This document shows, one piece after another, positions 34,712 to 43,056 of a DNA stretch of 63,778 bases. Within the stretch, counting starts at the first letter, position 1. Each line of letters starts with the position of its first letter. The DNA lies in contig NZ_JAADZV010000016.1 in assembly GCF_010645075.1 (NCBI RefSeq), positions 1 to 63,778 on the forward strand, read 5' to 3'. The position numbers and the translations under genes are program-made. The notes below the pieces were generated by a model that saw nothing but the letters and a program-made list of their open reading frames with translations, was not told the origin of the DNA and made no database searches. Source of the stretch: Flavobacterium limi. GTDB lineage: Bacteria > Bacteroidota > Bacteroidia > Flavobacteriales > Flavobacteriaceae.

Positions 34712-36066
34712 CATTAAAAAACAGGATATCACTATTAGTAAGTCTGCTCTTTACAATCCTTTTTGGACTGGCTTCGACTGTGATTTTTGTTTTGTATTCT
34801 AATTTCAGAAAAGAAGAATTTCGTGATCGGTTAGAAATAAAAGCACTTTCGAACATCAAACTTCTCGTAAATGTAAAAGAGGTTGACGATCAGCTTTTAA
34901 AAATGATTGACCAGAATTCAATCAATAAATTGTACGATGAAAAAACGCTGGTTTTCGACTCACATTTTAAACTCATTTACAGTAGTATTGATGATGCCAA
35001 AATTAACTGGTCTGTCGACGATTTAAAATACCTGAAAAAACATAAAACGTTTTTTAAACAACAGGGCGATTACGAAGTTTATGGTGTTTTTTATGATACC
35101 AAAGACAGGGATTTTTATGCCTTAATCTCAGCTACCGACGATTATGGCAAACGAAAATTACTATTTTTAAGATATACTTTAATTATATCCTACATTTTCT
35201 TTACTTGTATTTGCTGGGTTTTAACTTCTTTAATGGTAAAAAAAGCCATGAATCCGTTAAGTATTTTTCATCAAAAAATAAAAAATATAAACGAGAATAA
35301 TCTGGATACCCGCGTAGAATCTAAAAGCAATAAAAACGAAATTGACCTGATTGCAAATGAGTTCAATTTTATGATGGACCGAATTGAAGTTTCGTATCAA
35401 AAACAAAAAGAATTTACCGCTCACGCCTCACATGAACTCAGAACTCCTTTATCGAGAATAACATCACAAATTGAAAACACAATTGCGGATCCGGAAACAT
35501 CCAGTAAAGGAAAAACTTTTTTAAACACTATTTTATCAGATGTCAATCATTTATCGGAACTGATCCATTCTTTACTAGTGTTGTCTAAAATTGATACAAA
35601 AACTTCTGCCAATGATGAAATACAACGAATGGATGAAATTCTGTTTTCGGCTATTGAAAATTTGAATAAAACCTTCCCTGATTTTGTTATTCTTTTTGAA
35701 ATAAAAGAAAGTGATAATCTCGATACGGCTTTAGAAATCAAAGGGAATAAAAACCTTTTGGAAATTGCTGTGAGTAATGTCCTAAAAAATGCCTGTGTGT
35801 ACTCTGATAACAAACAGGCAAAAGTAAAAATTAATACTCAGGAAGATCATTTGGTCATTTCAGTTTTAAATACCGGAAAAACGCTGAGCGAAAACGAACA
35901 AAAAAATCTTTTCCAGCCTTTCATGCGTGGCGAAAATTCAAAAGGTACTTATGGTTTCGGACTTGGGCTGCGTATTGTAAACCGCATTTTAATACTTCAT
36001 AATGCAAAAATCAGGTATAGCGTACCTGTAGAAAAGACTAATTTATTTGAATTAATTTTTCATTAA
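34708..36066 (+). CDS. Sensor histidine kinase, partner of the response regulator
   Basis: A 452-residue inner-membrane kinase. Two membrane segments (about 7-30 and 152-175) enclose a periplasmic sensor region of about 120 residues. A HAMP linker follows (MNPLSIFHQKIKNINENNLD), then the HisKA domain with His242 in ASHELRTPLSR, and a HATPase domain with NVLKNACVYS, LNTGKTLS and GFGLGLRIVNRI. The four-base ATGA overlap with the regulator gene and the downstream CzcCBA genes suggest that it senses periplasmic metal ions. The sensor loop lacks an obvious His- or Met-rich metal site. Confidence 0.93.
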   Translation: MTLKNRISLLVSLLFTILFGLASTVIFVLYSNFRKEEFRDRLEIKALSNIKLLVNVKEVDDQLLKMIDQNSINKLYDEKTLVFDSHFKLIYSSIDDAKINWSVDDLKYLKKHKTFFKQQGDYEVYGVFYDTKDRDFYALISATDDYGKRKLLFLRYTLIISYIFFTCICWVLTSLMVKKAMNPLSIFHQKIKNINENNLDTRVESKSNKNEIDLIANEFNFMMDRIEVSYQKQKEFTAHASHELRTPLSRITSQIENTIADPETSSKGKTFLNTILSDVNHLSELIHSLLVLSKIDTKTSANDEIQRMDEILFSAIENLNKTFPDFVILFEIKESDNLDTALEIKGNKNLLEIAVSNVLKNACVYSDNKQAKVKINTQEDHLVISVLNTGKTLSENEQKNLFQPFMRGENSKGTYGFGLGLRIVNRILILHNAKIRYSVPVEKTNLFELIFH

Positions 36067-36085
36067 ATAAGTATTCTTAATTTTT

Positions 36086-36124
36086 TTAAGCACTTTTTAA
36101 GGTCTTTCTTAAGGTGTCTTAAAG
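36086..36124 (+). promoter_or_regulatory. Candidate operator: four phased TTAAG repeats
   Basis: TTAAG, TTAAGG, TTAAGG and TTAAAG start at 36086, 36097, 36109 and 36119, that is at steps of 11, 12 and 10 bases (about one helical turn). This is the pattern that OmpR/PhoB-type regulators bind. The site lies between the sensor kinase gene and the efflux operon, just ahead of a CATATTTG near-match to the -7 box at 36136-36143. Confidence 0.6.
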
Positions 36125-36163
36125 TCCTGCAATAGCATATTTGTATCAAATAAAAATGATACG

Positions 36164-37411
36164 ATGAAAAAGTTATTTGCATTATTCCTGCTTATGGCCA
36201 TGAATCAGATGGTTTTGGCTCAAAAAACAGTCACTTTAGAAGATTGTGAAAGTCAGTTTCTAAAAAACAACCTCTTCCTGCTGGCCTCACATTACAATGT
36301 CGATGCCTCAAAAGCACTTACGATTCAGGCACGTATCTGGGACAACCCAGTAATTTCTGCAGAACTGAACGCCTACAATCCGGATCGTGATAAATATTTT
36401 GATATCGGGAAACAGGGACAGAAAGTATTTGGTATCGAGCAGCTGATTTATCTGGGCGGGAAAAAACGCAACGAAATAAAATTAGCAAAAACTAATGAAC
36501 AGCTGGCAGAACTGGAGTTCAATGATTTGCTCAGAACCCTGAAACTGCAATTGCGTAAAAGTTTTTATACGGTTTATTACAATTCAAAAAGTCTGGAAAC
36601 CACAGACAAACAATTAGCTCACATTGAAGATTTAATCAATTCGTACTCAGTTCAGGCGCAAAAAGGCAATATTCCTTTAAGGGATGTTGTGCGTCTGCAG
36701 TCGCTTTATCTGAATTTTAAAAATGAGCGAATGGAAGTCGTGAATAATAATATAGAAGAACAGGCGAATCTGAAATTGCTTCTAAATTCTACTGAAGAAA
36801 TTGTTCCGAATGTTTCAAAAGACGAATTCAGCAAATATTTAAAAACGATTGATTTCAACTTAAAATCTTTTGAAAATGAAGCTATTGCCAATCGACCTGA
36901 TTATCTGGCAAAACAAAAAGAAATAGATGCCAACGAACTGAATGTAAAATGGCAAAAATCGCTTTCGGTTCCGGATATCACTTTAGGAGCCAAATACGAT
37001 CAGCGAAGTGGGGCTTTTAATAATGAAGCTAATTTGACTGTCGGAATTCCATTGCCGCTTTGGAATCAAAATAAAGGAAATATCAAGTACGCAAAAACCA
37101 TTCTGGAGCAATCAAAAATTGAAAAACAAAATTTTGAACTGCAGCTACAGACTGAAATTACATCAGCATGGAATAAATGGGACGAATCCCGTAAAAATTA
37201 TGTATTGATAAAACCAACAGTAAACTCTGATTTTGAAGCTGTTTACAACGGTATCGTAACCAATTTCCAGAAACGAAATATCAGCTTATTAGAATTTACG
37301 GATTTTATGGAAAGCTACAATCAGGCGAACATTCAGGTAAACGAGTTAAAGAAAAAACTGGCGCTGTCTGCCGAAGAACTAAACAATACAATCAATAAAG
37401 ACTTATTTTAA
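36164..37411 (+). CDS. TolC-family outer-membrane factor of the metal efflux system (CzcC-like)
   Basis: A 415-residue protein with a signal peptide (MKKLFALFLLMAMNQMVLAQ). Two long helical repeats with TolC-type spacing are seen (for example IEQLIYLGGKKRNEIKLAKTNEQLAELEF and the second half KQKEIDANELNVKWQKS). The repeated DP.I.A..N / GIPLPLWNQNKGNI segments match the outer-membrane factor family. It forms the outer-membrane channel of the tripartite pump. It is the first gene of a three-gene operon with the adaptor 11 bases downstream. Confidence 0.92.
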   Translation: MKKLFALFLLMAMNQMVLAQKTVTLEDCESQFLKNNLFLLASHYNVDASKALTIQARIWDNPVISAELNAYNPDRDKYFDIGKQGQKVFGIEQLIYLGGKKRNEIKLAKTNEQLAELEFNDLLRTLKLQLRKSFYTVYYNSKSLETTDKQLAHIEDLINSYSVQAQKGNIPLRDVVRLQSLYLNFKNERMEVVNNNIEEQANLKLLLNSTEEIVPNVSKDEFSKYLKTIDFNLKSFENEAIANRPDYLAKQKEIDANELNVKWQKSLSVPDITLGAKYDQRSGAFNNEANLTVGIPLPLWNQNKGNIKYAKTILEQSKIEKQNFELQLQTEITSAWNKWDESRKNYVLIKPTVNSDFEAVYNGIVTNFQKRNISLLEFTDFMESYNQANIQVNELKKKLALSAEELNNTINKDLF

Positions 37412-37422
37412 AACTAAATAAA

Positions 37423-38508
37423 ATGAAACATAAACTAATTATCGGAATTGCAATTGTGAGTTTATCCATCGCAGGCTGTAAAAAAGAAGTTGAAAATCCG
37501 CAGATTAATACCTCTTTTGCTTTGAGCGATAACATGCTGAAAACGACAACAACGGCAGTTGCACAGACACAGCCAGTAACAAACGAATTAAGTTTTTACG
37601 GAAAAATTACAGCCGACAACAATAAAATGATTGATGTTTATCCGCTTGTAGGCGGAAATGTTATTAAAGTAAATGTTGAGCTTGGCGATTATGTAAAAAA
37701 AGGACAAGTTCTGGCAACTATTAAAAGTACTGATATTGCCGATTTCGAAAAGCAATCCCTTGACGCCAAAAGTGATTTGCTCGTTGCCAAAAATAATCTG
37801 AAAGTGGCACAGGAATTATTTGACGGAAAATTAAATTCTGAAAGCGATGTGCTTCAGGCAAAATCTGAAGTAAATAAAGCACAGTCGCAATTAAGCAAAG
37901 TTCAGGAAACGTATAAAATCTACAATATCAAGGCAGGTTCTATTTACGAAGTAACGGCTCCAATAAGTGGTTTTGTCATTCAAAAAAGTATCAATCAGGA
38001 TATGCTTTTGCGAAGCGACCGCTCAGAAAATATTTTTGACATTGCCGAAATAAGCGAAGTCTGGGCAATGGCGAACATTAACGAAATCGACATCAATAAA
38101 GTAAAATTAGGAATAGATGCAGACGTTACGACTTTAAGTTATCCTGATAAAGTTTTTAAAGGGAAAGTAGATAAAATTTTCAACGTAATTGATCCGGAAA
38201 CCAAAGCAATGCAGGCGAGAGTTAAACTGCAAAACCCGGGCTTTTTACTGAAACCGGATATGAATGCCAACATCAAATTGTCTTTTAAAGAAGATAAATC
38301 GATGATTGCAATTCCAAGTGACGCTATTGTTTTCGATAAAAGTAAAAATTTCGTCATGATTTTCAAAGACCGAAACAACATCGAAACCAGACAAGTTGAA
38401 GTGTATAGAGTGGTTGGAAAAACTACTTATATCTCAGGCGGTTTAAAAGAAAACGAAAAAGTCATTACCAACAATCAGTTATTTATTTACCGTGCTTTAA
38501 ACGAATAA
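37423..38508 (+). CDS. RND efflux periplasmic adaptor (CzcB/CusB-like membrane fusion protein)
   Basis: A 361-residue lipoprotein (MKHKLIIGIAIVSLSIAGC, lipidated Cys near 19) that joins the inner-membrane pump to the outer-membrane channel. The lipoyl-like halves (NVIKVNVELGDYVKKGQVLATIKST and YEVTAPISGFVIQKSINQDML) flank a helical hairpin (about 105-165). The beta-barrel part contains VWAMANINEIDINKVKLG. No extra His-rich metal-binding N-terminus is seen. It lies between the outer-membrane factor (11 bases) and the pump (3 bases). Confidence 0.92.
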   Translation: MKHKLIIGIAIVSLSIAGCKKEVENPQINTSFALSDNMLKTTTTAVAQTQPVTNELSFYGKITADNNKMIDVYPLVGGNVIKVNVELGDYVKKGQVLATIKSTDIADFEKQSLDAKSDLLVAKNNLKVAQELFDGKLNSESDVLQAKSEVNKAQSQLSKVQETYKIYNIKAGSIYEVTAPISGFVIQKSINQDMLLRSDRSENIFDIAEISEVWAMANINEIDINKVKLGIDADVTTLSYPDKVFKGKVDKIFNVIDPETKAMQARVKLQNPGFLLKPDMNANIKLSFKEDKSMIAIPSDAIVFDKSKNFVMIFKDRNNIETRQVEVYRVVGKTTYISGGLKENEKVITNNQLFIYRALNE

Positions 38509-38511
38509 GAC

Positions 38512-41500
38512 ATGAACAAATTCATACGAAATATTATTGCTTTTTCGCTCAAGAATAAAGCATTCACCTTTTTTTGGGTGGGATTATTGGCCGTTGCAGG
38601 ATTTATTTCCTTCAAAAATATGCCAATTGACGCTTTTCCGGATGTAACAAATACCCAGATTATCATCATTACGCAATGGAACGGAAAAAGTGCTGAAGAA
38701 GTTGAACGTTTTGTGACTTCTCCTATCGAAATTTCCATGAACTCGGTTCAGAAAAAAACGAGTGTGAGAAGTATTACCATGTTTGGATTATCGGTTATCA
38801 AAATCATTTTTGATGACGGAGTAGATGATACATTCGCACGTTTTCAGGTGAATAATTTATTGAAAAATGTTACGCTTCCAGATGATGTCGAACCGGATGT
38901 ACAGCCACCTTACGGCCCAACGGGAGAAATATTCCGATATATTGTAAAGAGCAACAGCAGAGACAGCCGTGAATTATTAACGTATCAAAACTGGGTGATT
39001 GACAAACAGCTTCGTTCTGTTCCCGGTGTGGCCGATTTGAATGTTTTTGGAGGTCAGACTAAAACGTACGAAGTTGGTGTTGATCCCGTTAAATTAGCAA
39101 AATACAATATTACACCGCTTCAGGTATATAATGCAGTTGATGCCGGAAACGTAAATGTTGGCGGAGATATCATCGAAAAAAACGGACAGGCATTTGTGGT
39201 TCGTGGGGTTGGTCTTTTAAAATCCCGAAAGGATATTGAAAACATCATCGTCGATCAGGCCGGTGGAAATCCAATTTTGGTTAAAAACGTAGCTTCTGTT
39301 TACGAAAGCTCCATGCCAAGAGTCGGACAGACGGGTATTGGCAATAATGATGATGCAGTTGAAGGGATTGTAGTAATGCGAAAAGGTGAAAATGCAAAGG
39401 AAACGTTAGCTTTAATCAAAGATAAGATCAAAGATTTAAATGAAAATGTACTGCCGAAAGATATTAAAATAGAAACTTTTTATGATCGTGATAATCTGAT
39501 GAATTTCACGACAGAAACAGTAATGCACAATTTATTCGAAGGAATCATTCTCGTAACCTGTGTTGTGTTTCTGTTCATGGCCGACTGGAGGACTACTTTT
39601 ACAGTTTCTATCGTGATTCCGCTTTCCTTATTGTTTGCTTTTTTATGTCTGAAAATGATGGGAATGAGTGCAAATCTGCTAAGTCTGGGAGCAGTTGATT
39701 TTGGAATTATTATTGACGGTGCGGTCGTAATGGTCGAAGGATTGTTTGTGGTTTTGGACCATCGTGCGCATCAGTTAGGAATGACAGCCTATAATAAAAT
39801 TGCTAAAGGAAGCCTGATTAAGAAAACGGGAACCGAAATGGGTAAAGCCATCTTCTTTTCTAAATTAATCATTATTACAGCCTTATTGCCAATTTTTGCT
39901 TTTCAGAAAGTCGAAGGGAAAATGTTTTCACCTTTAGCCTTTACCTTAGGTTTTGCGTTGATGGGAGCTTTGCTTTTTACTTTGACACTGGTACCGGTTT
40001 TATCACACATTCTTTTGAATAAAAATGTAAAAGAAAAAAACAATCCTTTTGTGAATTTTTGGGACCGGATAGTAGGAAAGGGGTTCGCCTGGACATTCAA
40101 ACATAAAATAAAATCACTAGTGATTTCGATCGGTATTATTGCAGCAACCTTCTTTTCGGCTTCTTTTTTAGGAACCGAATTTTTACCTCAGTTAAATGAA
40201 GGCGCTTTATGGGTAACAGCAGAGTTGCCAATGAGTACGTCGCTTCCTGAGAGTGTGCAGACAGCAGCACTGATCAGAAAAGACCTGGAAACTTTTCCGG
40301 AAGTGAAAAAAGTGCTTTCGCAAACCGGTCGAAGCAACGACGGTACAGACCCGAACGGTTTTGGATTCATTCAGCTTCAGGTAGATTTAAAACCGAAATC
40401 TGAATGGACGCGTAAAATCAATATGGATGAACTGATTAACGAAATGGATCAGAAACTTAAAGTTCATCAGGGAATTACCTATAACTATTCACAGCCGGTT
40501 ATCGACAACGTAGCCGAATCAGTAGCCGGTTTTAAAGCTTCAAATGCGGTAAAAATTTATGGAGATGATCTGGATAAACTGGATGAATTATCGAATCAGG
40601 TTCTTGAAAAAATTAAAAACATTCCGGGTATAAAAGATGTTGGAATCCTGAGAAACGTTGGTCAGCCTGAAATCAGTGTAATTCTGGACAGAGAAAAAAT
40701 GGCTGCTTACGGTGTGACTTTAAGCGATGCACAGGCTGTTTTAGAACTGGCTTTTGGAGGAAAAACTGCTACTCAAAAATACGAAGACGAAAAGAAATTT
40801 GATGTTAGGGTTCGTTTCTCTAAAGAATACCGTAAAGACGAAGAAGATTTGGCAGAACTAAAAGTGCCAACAATTAGCGGTGCTAAAATTCCGCTGAAAG
40901 AAATTTGTGATATTAAAACGGTTACAGGTCCGGCTTTTATTTACAGAGATAACACCAAACGATTTATTGGGGTTAAATTTTCTGTCCGTGACCGTGATTT
41001 GGGAAGTACCATTGCAGAAGCACAGGAAAAAGTAGCTCAGGTAAAAATGCCTGCAGGCTATACCACAGGCTGGACAGGCGAATTTGAAAATCAGGTTCGT
41101 GCCAGTGCTCGTCTGGCTCAGGTTGTACCTATCAGTTTAATTGGGATTTTTGTACTGCTATTTATTTTATTCGGAAATATTAAAGATTCACTGCTTGTTT
41201 TAGCGAATGTTCCTTTTGCTGTAATTGGCGGAATCATAGCGTTACATTTAACCGGAATGAATTTCGGAATCTCTGCAGGAGTTGGCTTTATAGCCTTACT
41301 CGGAATCTGTATTCAAAACGGAGTTATCCTGATATCCGAATTCCACCATAACCTCAAGGCTAAGTTTTCGCTCGAAGAATCTATTTTCATGGGAGTAAAA
41401 GCCAGAACCAGAGCAGTAGTAATGACAGCTTTAATGGCTTCAATTGGTTTGTTGCCGGCAGCAATTTCAACCGGAATTGGTTCAGAGTCTCAAAAACCAT

Positions 41501-41610
41501 TGGCCATTGTAATCATTGGAGGGTTAATTACGGCAACAGTTTTAACTTTATTGGTTTTTCCAATTTTGTTCTGGATCTTCAATCGTAAAAAACATGCTCC
41601 AATCGAATAA
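38512..41610 (+). CDS. Heavy-metal efflux RND pump (CzcA/CusA family)
   Basis: A 1032-residue inner-membrane proton antiporter with twelve membrane segments and two large periplasmic loops. The N-terminus FAFSLKNKAFTFFWVG-like and PIDAFPDVTNTQI are typical of metal RND pumps. The TM4 motif at about 397-411 reads DFGIIIDGAVVMVEG. Known HME-RND classes with DFG...DGA export divalent ions (Zn, Co, Ni, Cd), whereas CusA-type copper/silver pumps differ here, so divalent metals are more likely. The final residue of the motif is Gly rather than the usual Asn. A dispersed repeat and a terminator follow. Confidence 0.93.
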   Translation: MNKFIRNIIAFSLKNKAFTFFWVGLLAVAGFISFKNMPIDAFPDVTNTQIIIITQWNGKSAEEVERFVTSPIEISMNSVQKKTSVRSITMFGLSVIKIIFDDGVDDTFARFQVNNLLKNVTLPDDVEPDVQPPYGPTGEIFRYIVKSNSRDSRELLTYQNWVIDKQLRSVPGVADLNVFGGQTKTYEVGVDPVKLAKYNITPLQVYNAVDAGNVNVGGDIIEKNGQAFVVRGVGLLKSRKDIENIIVDQAGGNPILVKNVASVYESSMPRVGQTGIGNNDDAVEGIVVMRKGENAKETLALIKDKIKDLNENVLPKDIKIETFYDRDNLMNFTTETVMHNLFEGIILVTCVVFLFMADWRTTFTVSIVIPLSLLFAFLCLKMMGMSANLLSLGAVDFGIIIDGAVVMVEGLFVVLDHRAHQLGMTAYNKIAKGSLIKKTGTEMGKAIFFSKLIIITALLPIFAFQKVEGKMFSPLAFTLGFALMGALLFTLTLVPVLSHILLNKNVKEKNNPFVNFWDRIVGKGFAWTFKHKIKSLVISIGIIAATFFSASFLGTEFLPQLNEGALWVTAELPMSTSLPESVQTAALIRKDLETFPEVKKVLSQTGRSNDGTDPNGFGFIQLQVDLKPKSEWTRKINMDELINEMDQKLKVHQGITYNYSQPVIDNVAESVAGFKASNAVKIYGDDLDKLDELSNQVLEKIKNIPGIKDVGILRNVGQPEISVILDREKMAAYGVTLSDAQAVLELAFGGKTATQKYEDEKKFDVRVRFSKEYRKDEEDLAELKVPTISGAKIPLKEICDIKTVTGPAFIYRDNTKRFIGVKFSVRDRDLGSTIAEAQEKVAQVKMPAGYTTGWTGEFENQVRASARLAQVVPISLIGIFVLLFILFGNIKDSLLVLANVPFAVIGGIIALHLTGMNFGISAGVGFIALLGICIQNGVILISEFHHNLKAKFSLEESIFMGVKARTRAVVMTALMASIGLLPAAISTGIGSESQKPLAIVIIGGLITATVLTLLVFPILFWIFNRKKHAPIE

Positions 41611-41714
41611 TAGTAATAGTTGGTTATTTTAATTTGAGGAGAAAAGCATCATTATTTTTATACTGGTGCTTTTGTATTATAAGGAAAGTATTAAAGAGAG
41701 AATATTAATTTTCA

Positions 41715-41789
41715 GGAGCTATTCCCGCTGTCCCTTCTATCTTTTATGGCGAACCCCGCCATAAAAGGATGCCAGTCCCATCGGGGCTA
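41715..41789 (+). repeat. Structured dispersed repeat, copy C
   Basis: A 75 bp element. Outer pairing is AGC (41717-41719) with GCT (41786-41788), then CCCG (41724-41727) with CGGG (41782-41785). The inner hairpin is TTTTATGGCG (41742-41751) with CGCCATAAAA (41757-41766), 10 bp around AACCC. Compared with copy B, TG/CA pairs have become CG/CG pairs in the same places. It lies between convergent genes. Confidence 0.88.
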
Positions 41790-41805
41790 AAAGACACAAA
41801 AATAA

Positions 41806-41834
41806 AAACGACCTTCTGCTCAGGAAGGTCGTTT
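41806..41834. terminator. Bidirectional terminator after the efflux pump gene
   Basis: AAACGACCTTC and GAAGGTCGTTT form an 11 bp stem with a 7-base loop. The minus strand has the better T run, so it mainly ends the leftward ankyrin gene. Confidence 0.85.
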
Positions 41835-41872
41835 CAATTACTAACTCAAACTCTTAAAAATTTTCAGGGATT

Positions 41873-42256
41873 TTATTTCAAATCTTTCAAAATCGCAGCT
41901 GCTTCTGCTGCATTAGATAATTGTGCATATTTAAAAGCAGTGAATCCTTTTTCGTTTTTAATACCAGGCTTTGCTCCCTGTGCTAATAGAATTTTAATGA
42001 TTTCAACTTTGTTGTAACGGGCAGCGGTCATTAAAGGAGTCATTTCTTCGCTTATTTCATTCACGTCAGCCCCGTATTCAATAAATTTTAAAACGATTTG
42101 AAGATCTCCTTTTAAAATTGCCACATTTAGTGGCGATGCATCATAAGGTGTAATTATAACTTTTTTGTCTTCATTTAAAGACTTGAAATCTGAAGCTAAA
42201 GAAACATTTGTAAAAGCTACTAAAGCTACTCCTAAGTAAACGATTGATTTTTTCAT
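41873..42256 (-). CDS. Small exported ankyrin-repeat protein
   Basis: A 127-residue protein with a signal peptide (MKKSIVYLGVALVAFTNVSLAS). Two to three ankyrin repeats follow: SPLNVAILKGDLQIVLKFIEYGADVNE, MTPLMTAARYNKVEIIKILLAQGAKPGI and GFTAFKYAQLSNAAEAAAILKDL. Such repeats bind proteins. Small periplasmic ankyrin proteins are common in Flavobacteria; some accompany catalase, but no such gene is near. It is a single gene with its own terminator. Confidence 0.88.
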   Translation of the reverse strand: MKKSIVYLGVALVAFTNVSLASDFKSLNEDKKVIITPYDASPLNVAILKGDLQIVLKFIEYGADVNEISEEMTPLMTAARYNKVEIIKILLAQGAKPGIKNEKGFTAFKYAQLSNAAEAAAILKDLK

Positions 42257-42561
42257 AACGATTGTTGTTTGTTGATTGATTAATGATGATTTTTAATTCT
42301 GATGTAAAGATATTCTATTTTTTGTATTATGTATTGCAAGGTACTATGTTTTAACTAATTATTAACATTTTATTAGATTAACTAGTCCTGTTAAATTCAT
42401 TACTGTTATAGACGCCTTAATTTCAATTTTGTTACAGGATTTAGGGAAATTATACAAAATCAGCAGTAATTGTTAAAATATATCAACAATCCAGAAGGTA
42501 TTCATTAAGTTTACAAACATATAAAAGCATAAAAATTAACATTATAACTTTGTAATATGCT
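42257..42561. other. Divergent intergenic region
   Basis: 305 bases between the ankyrin gene and the NTF2-like gene. Apart from a -7 box at 42545 I see no gene, repeat or clear hairpin; the stretch is AT-rich. Confidence 0.5.
42545..42552 (+). promoter_or_regulatory. Candidate promoter -7 box with very short leader
   Basis: TAACTTTG matches TAnnTTTG. A transcription start about 6 bases downstream would leave only a few bases before the ATG at 42562. No clear -33 TTG is present. Confidence 0.4.
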
Positions 42562-43056
42562 ATGAAAATTCAAATATTTATACCAATCGTAATTCTGCTT
42601 ATGTCTTTTACATTAAGCTGCAGCACTTCAAGTATGTATAAATATCCTATTACAAAAAATTATGTACCAGATCCACAACTGTATAAAACAATTGTAAGCT
42701 TAGATAGTATATTCTTTGATCTTTATAATTCATGCGATAAAAATCTGGAGAAATATGGTGATTTTTATTCTGAGGATATTGAATTCTATCATGATAAGGG
42801 AGGATTAATGACTTCTAAAAAAGATATTATAGAAGGCACTAAAAATAACATCTGTGGTAAAGTTACCCGTGAATTAGTAAAAGGAAGCATCGAAGTCTAT
42901 CCAATAAAGAATTATGGAGCTATAGAAATTGGTTTGCATAAATTTCATAATAATGCTGAAGCGGCAAATACAGAATCAAAAACAGGAAGGTTTATGATTT
43001 TTTGGAAAAAGGAAAAAAGCAATTGGAAAATATGCCGTGTAGTAAGCCTGCATTAA
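42562..43056 (+). CDS. NTF2-like (DUF4440 type) lipoprotein
   Basis: A 164-residue protein with a lipoprotein signal (MKIQIFIPIVILLMSFTLSCSTSS, lipidated Cys near 20). The mature region has the NTF2-like fold pattern: a first helix LDSIFFDLYNSCDKNLEKYGDFYSEDIEFYHD, then KKDIIEGTKNN, and strands ending in RFMIFWKKEKSNWKICRVVSLH. DUF4440-type proteins bind small molecules or act as accessory domains. The gene ends exactly where the convergent GH26 gene ends (no intergenic base). Function is unknown. Confidence 0.82.
   Translation: MKIQIFIPIVILLMSFTLSCSTSSMYKYPITKNYVPDPQLYKTIVSLDSIFFDLYNSCDKNLEKYGDFYSEDIEFYHDKGGLMTSKKDIIEGTKNNICGKVTRELVKGSIEVYPIKNYGAIEIGLHKFHNNAEAANTESKTGRFMIFWKKEKSNWKICRVVSLH

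Noticed and set aside
41715..41789. Dispersed repeat copy C as an ordinary terminator
   Set aside because: A separate good terminator lies at 41806-41834, the repeat has no T run after the stem, and the same architecture occurs in front of cysS.
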